Position numbers and translations under genes: made by a program. From an uncultured Candidatus Competibacteraceae bacterium (lineage in GTDB: Bacteria > Pseudomonadota > Gammaproteobacteria > Competibacterales > Competibacteraceae), in assembly GCA_937872125.1 (NCBI GenBank), contig CALMNY010000181.1, forward strand, positions 1-31,515: a stretch of 31,515 bases of DNA, in the 5' to 3' direction. Positions 28,830 through 31,515 of this stretch are shown here, in pieces. The stretch's first letter is position 1; every line of letters begins with the position of its first letter. A model generated the notes under the pieces. It was not told the origin of the DNA and ran no database searches. It saw only the letters and a list, made by a program, of their open reading frames with translations.

Positions 28830-29648
28830 ATGCTTGCTCCCCAACGTCTGATCGGCCTCGCCGCCCCGGCCCGCGCGGGCAAGGATACCGTCGCCTCTTT
28901 ACTGCGCGAGGTGTGGCCTGAGGCCCATACCTACGCCTTCGCGCTCCCGCTGAAAGTGGGCTGTCAGGTCTTGTTCGGCCTGAGCGACGCCGAGACCTGG
29001 AGTGAGCACACCAAGGAACAGGCGCTGCCCGACTGGGGCTACTCGCCCCGCGCCTTGTGGCAGACCGTGGGCACGGACTGGATGCGCCGGCGCAATCGCG
29101 ATCACTGGCTGCGGCGGGCGGAACGTGCGCTGACCCAGTTCAGTCGGGCGGCGCACGACCCGGCCCCGCCCCCGACCGATCTCCTGGACCCGCCGAGCGT
29201 GTTGCGCCGCGCCGCCCAGGCGTTTTGGGGCCTGTCGCCCGCCCAGGCGTTTGACCCAGCGGCCGCCGATGAACTGGACCCGCTGTGGGGCCTGACGCCG
29301 GCCGCCATGGTCGCGGCCCTGGACGCGGACGTGCGGCGGAGCTTCCCGGATTTTGCCCGGCTGCGCCAACGGCGAGCCGCGCCGTGCCTCGCGTCCACAC
29401 CAGCCGTGCCCCTCCCCCTGCGCACGTTGATCATCACCGACACGCGCTTTGCCAATGAGGCGGACTTTATCCGCCGCGCCGGGGGGACGGTGTGGCATAT
29501 CGACCGGGCGTCCGCTCCGGCGGTGCGCGCCCATGTCTCGGAGCAGGGCGTGGCGCGCCTCCCGGGAGATCGCGTGATCGACAATAACGGCACGCTGGAC
29601 GATCTGCGCCGGGCGGTGCGGGCGGCTGCCGCCCAGACCCCGGCGTAA
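28830..29648 (+). CDS. Phage-type deoxynucleoside monophosphate kinase
   Basis: Predicted to phosphorylate dNMPs, supplying dNTP precursors during replication of phage or plasmid DNA. The 272-residue protein opens LIGLAAPARAGKDTVASLLR, the P-loop form (G..ARAGKDT) of T4 gene 1-like kinases. It then has LPLKVGCQVLFGLS, WQTVGTDWMRRRNRDHWLRR and IITDTRFANEADFIRRAGGT, the D-RF-NEA motif that coordinates substrate in this family, and ends with a Val-Ile-Asp-Asn-Asn-Gly segment. AAGAGGA lies upstream of the ATG. It follows the DUF5983-like gene by about 100 bases. Confidence 0.85.
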   Translation: MLAPQRLIGLAAPARAGKDTVASLLREVWPEAHTYAFALPLKVGCQVLFGLSDAETWSEHTKEQALPDWGYSPRALWQTVGTDWMRRRNRDHWLRRAERALTQFSRAAHDPAPPPTDLLDPPSVLRRAAQAFWGLSPAQAFDPAAADELDPLWGLTPAAMVAALDADVRRSFPDFARLRQRRAAPCLASTPAVPLPLRTLIITDTRFANEADFIRRAGGTVWHIDRASAPAVRAHVSEQGVARLPGDRVIDNNGTLDDLRRAVRAAAAQTPA

Positions 29649-29837
29649 GGCGGTCATTGGCCGGAATCAGCCCCCGCCGACGCCGCATACCGGGCAAATT
29701 ACGGCCCACCCGCGGTTACCCTGGACGGAGCGTGTCCCCGCCGTGCGCGGCTGCGGTATACGCGGCCCCGTCGTCAGCCACCGCCAGCCGGCGCCCGGCG
29801 CGACGGCCTTGCCACCGTCATTGCTCCAGGCTTCACC

Positions 29838-30431
29838 ATGTATGCTCAACTCCTTGCGGCGGGCGCGGACCCCCAGCCGCTCATGGTCATTCGCGTGCTG
29901 CTCAACGCCAGCGACCTGGTCGATCTGCTGGCACCGCCGGCCCAGCCGGATGCCGCCTCCCTGTCCCTGCCGCTCCAGATCGACCGTGACCTGATGTCAT
30001 GCTTGGCCCCGTGGATGGTACCCTCCCCGCCCCCGCCGCCCGGTGCGCACTTTGAGGTGGCCTGGTGCCCGCCGGTAACGACCGTCGCCGCCCTGCGCCA
30101 GGCGGTAGCGACCCTGAACCCCCAGGCGACCGGGTCACCCCTGGTGGTGGACCTGCAACTGGCCGGGCACTCCCTGGCGGATGTACGCCGCCAGCTGGGC
30201 TTGCCGGACGCCCCGGAACTGCATCTCACCGTCCCCATCAGCGACGAGCTGATCGAGCAGCTGCGGGCGCTGGAGCAGGAACACCAGCGAGCCATCGCAG
30301 AGGTGACCCTGGAGGTGGTCCTGGGGGGCGCGCTCCTCGCGGATCTGCGGCGAAGCTGGGGATTCCCGGAGGCCCCCACCCCGGAGGAGGTGGAGAGGAG
30401 CTTGCGGGCGCACCGCGTACGCTTGCACTAG
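29838..30431 (+). CDS. Hypothetical protein with internal repeats
   Basis: 197 residues, soluble and Leu/Pro rich. Two related segments, VVDLQLAGHSLADVRRQLGL and LEVVLGGALLADLRRSWGF, each followed by PDAPEL or PEAPTP, suggest an internal duplication; a third, weaker one near the N-terminus (VIRVLLNASDLVDLLAPP) is possible. An acidic helix (ELIEQLRALEQEHQRAIAEV) lies between. Family not recognised. It is followed by a strong terminator. Confidence 0.6.
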   Translation: MYAQLLAAGADPQPLMVIRVLLNASDLVDLLAPPAQPDAASLSLPLQIDRDLMSCLAPWMVPSPPPPPGAHFEVAWCPPVTTVAALRQAVATLNPQATGSPLVVDLQLAGHSLADVRRQLGLPDAPELHLTVPISDELIEQLRALEQEHQRAIAEVTLEVVLGGALLADLRRSWGFPEAPTPEEVERSLRAHRVRLH

Positions 30432-30456
30432 CCTCTCGCCCTGTTTCGCGCCCCAA

Positions 30457-30476
30457 CCGCCGAAAGGCGGTTTTTT
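30457..30476 (+). terminator. Rho-independent terminator
   Basis: CCGCC, tetraloop GAAA, GGCGG, then TTTTTT: a clean intrinsic terminator 25 bases after the stop at 30431. It separates the kinase region from the lipoprotein gene. Confidence 0.88.
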
Positions 30477-30478
30477 AG

Positions 30479-30508
30479 TTGCATTACCGACCTTTTATTT
30501 GTTATCCT
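30479..30508 (+). promoter_or_regulatory. Promoter with embedded CATTACCGAC motif, copy 6
   Basis: TTGCAT (30479-30484), 18-base spacer beginning TACCGACC, then TATCCT (30503-30508). It drives the lipoprotein at 30539. The arrangement is almost the same as that at 25303-25331, including TTTT after the motif. Confidence 0.65.
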
Positions 30509-30538
30509 GAATCCCTGGCACACCACCCGGAGATTCTC

Positions 30539-31515
30539 ATGCGCACGTGTTCCGCTCTGCTCTCAGTCGCGCTGGCGGCCGCCCTGGCCGGTTGCGGCAG
30601 TGCTCCCACCAAGCCGGCCTTTGCCCCCGGCTATACCCCCACGGAGGCGGAGATGGGGCTGGCGGAGCAAAATAGTGCGACGGCATTACCGTCATCTACA
30701 GCAGCGGAGTTGAAATCGGAGGGCGTATTACCGTATTACACTGATACACGCCTACTCTACCTTGCCGCCATCCAGCGACAGGGCGCGCTGAACCTGGACG
30801 ATCACCACCATGTAGATATCGGCAAATACCTGGACCGAGCCAATTTGGCCGCGCACCTCTTCGGTGTGGGTAAATTCGCCCTCGACCCGCCGCTGATCAG
30901 CTTGCTCAGCATTGGCACGTCAACGACGTCCCGGCGTGATTACGGCCCTCAGTATGCGCGCAATATCCTGCGCTTGCCTTCGCTGACCTTGGTTGGCACC
31001 CTCTCGGCCGGTGGCGCCCAGCCGGGTACGCCGGCGTACGGCGCGCGCCTGGATTCGCTGTTTACGCAGGCGGATACACTGGTTCGCGCGGTCTCCCTGA
31101 ATTGCCGGCCCGAGGCGGCATCCCTGGCGCAAATCCGGAAGGACGAACTGCGGATGCCATGGAATGACTACAGCAACCGGTGGTTCAAGGACATGCTTCA
31201 CCAGCGGGCTTATGCCTGCACCCGCCGGGTCGCTAAACATGATCGCGAACAACGTTTAGGCTCCTATAAGATCGCCACCACCGCATTCCCGGTGCATAAG
31301 CACGATAAGTCCGTGGAGCGGGAATTTGGCTACTCCGGCATTACCGGCACGATTGCGCAGGCCGGCGATCCGTTCGTGACCGTGACCTTTTCCTGGCTTG
31401 ACGAGTACCCCCACCTCGGTGGCAACGACGCGGCCTGGACGTTACTGAAGGAGCTAAAAGCGGACCTGCCCGAGGGCTGGTACTACATCCTCAGTGCCGC
31501 CCCGCCTGGCGAGAC
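30539..31515 (+). CDS. Lipoprotein (3' end beyond window)
   Basis: Open to the window edge, 325 residues visible. MRTCSALLSVALAAALAGCG is a lipoprotein signal with the lipobox LAGC (Cys 20), so the mature protein should be lipid-anchored, probably facing the periplasm. The mature part includes LPYYTDTRLLYLAAIQRQGA, DDHHHVDIGKYLDRANLAAH and DYGPQYARNILRLPSLTLVG, then a region with YACTRRVAKHDRE and SGITGTIAQAGDPFVTVTFS. It has a defined globular character, with Cys at three further places. A phosphatase-like reading of GPQYARNILRLPSLTLVGT is tempting but unsupported. GGAGA precedes the ATG. Confidence 0.75.
   Translation, partial: MRTCSALLSVALAAALAGCGSAPTKPAFAPGYTPTEAEMGLAEQNSATALPSSTAAELKSEGVLPYYTDTRLLYLAAIQRQGALNLDDHHHVDIGKYLDRANLAAHLFGVGKFALDPPLISLLSIGTSTTSRRDYGPQYARNILRLPSLTLVGTLSAGGAQPGTPAYGARLDSLFTQADTLVRAVSLNCRPEAASLAQIRKDELRMPWNDYSNRWFKDMLHQRAYACTRRVAKHDREQRLGSYKIATTAFPVHKHDKSVEREFGYSGITGTIAQAGDPFVTVTFSWLDEYPHLGGNDAAWTLLKELKADLPEGWYYILSAAPPGE

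Noticed and set aside
29667..29849. Minus-strand 60-residue frame with CPVCG
   Set aside because: Needs a TTG start, has no ribosome site and overlaps the start of the plus-strand gene at 29838.
30681..30692. CATTACCGTC and other ATTACCG strings inside the lipoprotein gene
   Set aside because: Only partial matches within coding sequence; not counted as motif copies.

Overview
The window is GC-rich, densely packed bacterial DNA. Several genes look gammaproteobacterial: IHF alpha, a type I-E Cas remnant and a GmtX-like protein. I cannot name a species. The mix of replication and nucleotide genes (ssb, dnaE, recA, a CTP-synthase paralogue, a 5'-nucleotidase, a phage-type dNMP kinase) with phage- and plasmid-type small genes, an AcrVA2-like gene and two IS200/IS605 elements suggests a large plasmid, phage-plasmid or integrated mobile element rather than ordinary chromosome. 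That is an inference.

Layout. 1-2.7 kb: the 5' part of ihfA, a gene-poor stretch with an AlpA-like regulator, a small membrane protein, and ssb. 2.8-6.4 kb: a decaying type I-E Cascade operon. cas5e is intact; cas7e has two frameshifts; cas8e has a nonsense codon and about four frameshifts. No cas11, cas3, cas6e, cas1, cas2 or repeat array is present. 6.5-7.8 kb: two related beta-barrel outer-membrane proteins behind a four-copy 10-bp direct repeat. 8.1-13.1 kb: a PIN/NYN-type nuclease-like protein with a duplicated C-terminal domain, convergent with an hns-like/dnaE pair. 13.4-15.4 kb: an unknown gene overlapping an AcrVA2-like gene. 15.6-17.3 kb: an IS605-type element (tnpA and tnpB divergent) that landed five codons into a secreted-protein gene. 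18-20.1 kb: recA and a two-gene operon. 20.2-25.2 kb: a GmtX-like gene, a tnpB-only element, then a CTP-synthase paralogue with a dead glutaminase site, a 5'-nucleotidase and a 67-residue protein in one operon. 25.4-28.1 kb: a nine-gene minus-strand operon of four tandem paralogues, four Cys-rich mini-proteins and a small membrane protein. 28.3-31.5 kb: a DUF5983-like protein, a dNMP kinase, an unknown protein, a terminator and a lipoprotein running off the end.

The most striking pattern is an exact 10-mer, CATTACCGAC, found six times. All six copies lie between genes, and five of them point toward the start of the next gene (PIN/NYN gene; 20.1 kb operon; nucleotidase/CTP-synthase-like operon; nine-gene operon; lipoprotein). 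In two cases it lies just inside a TTGCAT / 17-18 bp / -10 promoter. This suggests one element-wide regulon that ties nucleotide metabolism, the nuclease-like protein and the small accessory proteins together. The regulator is unknown; the AlpA-like and H-NS-like proteins are local candidates only.
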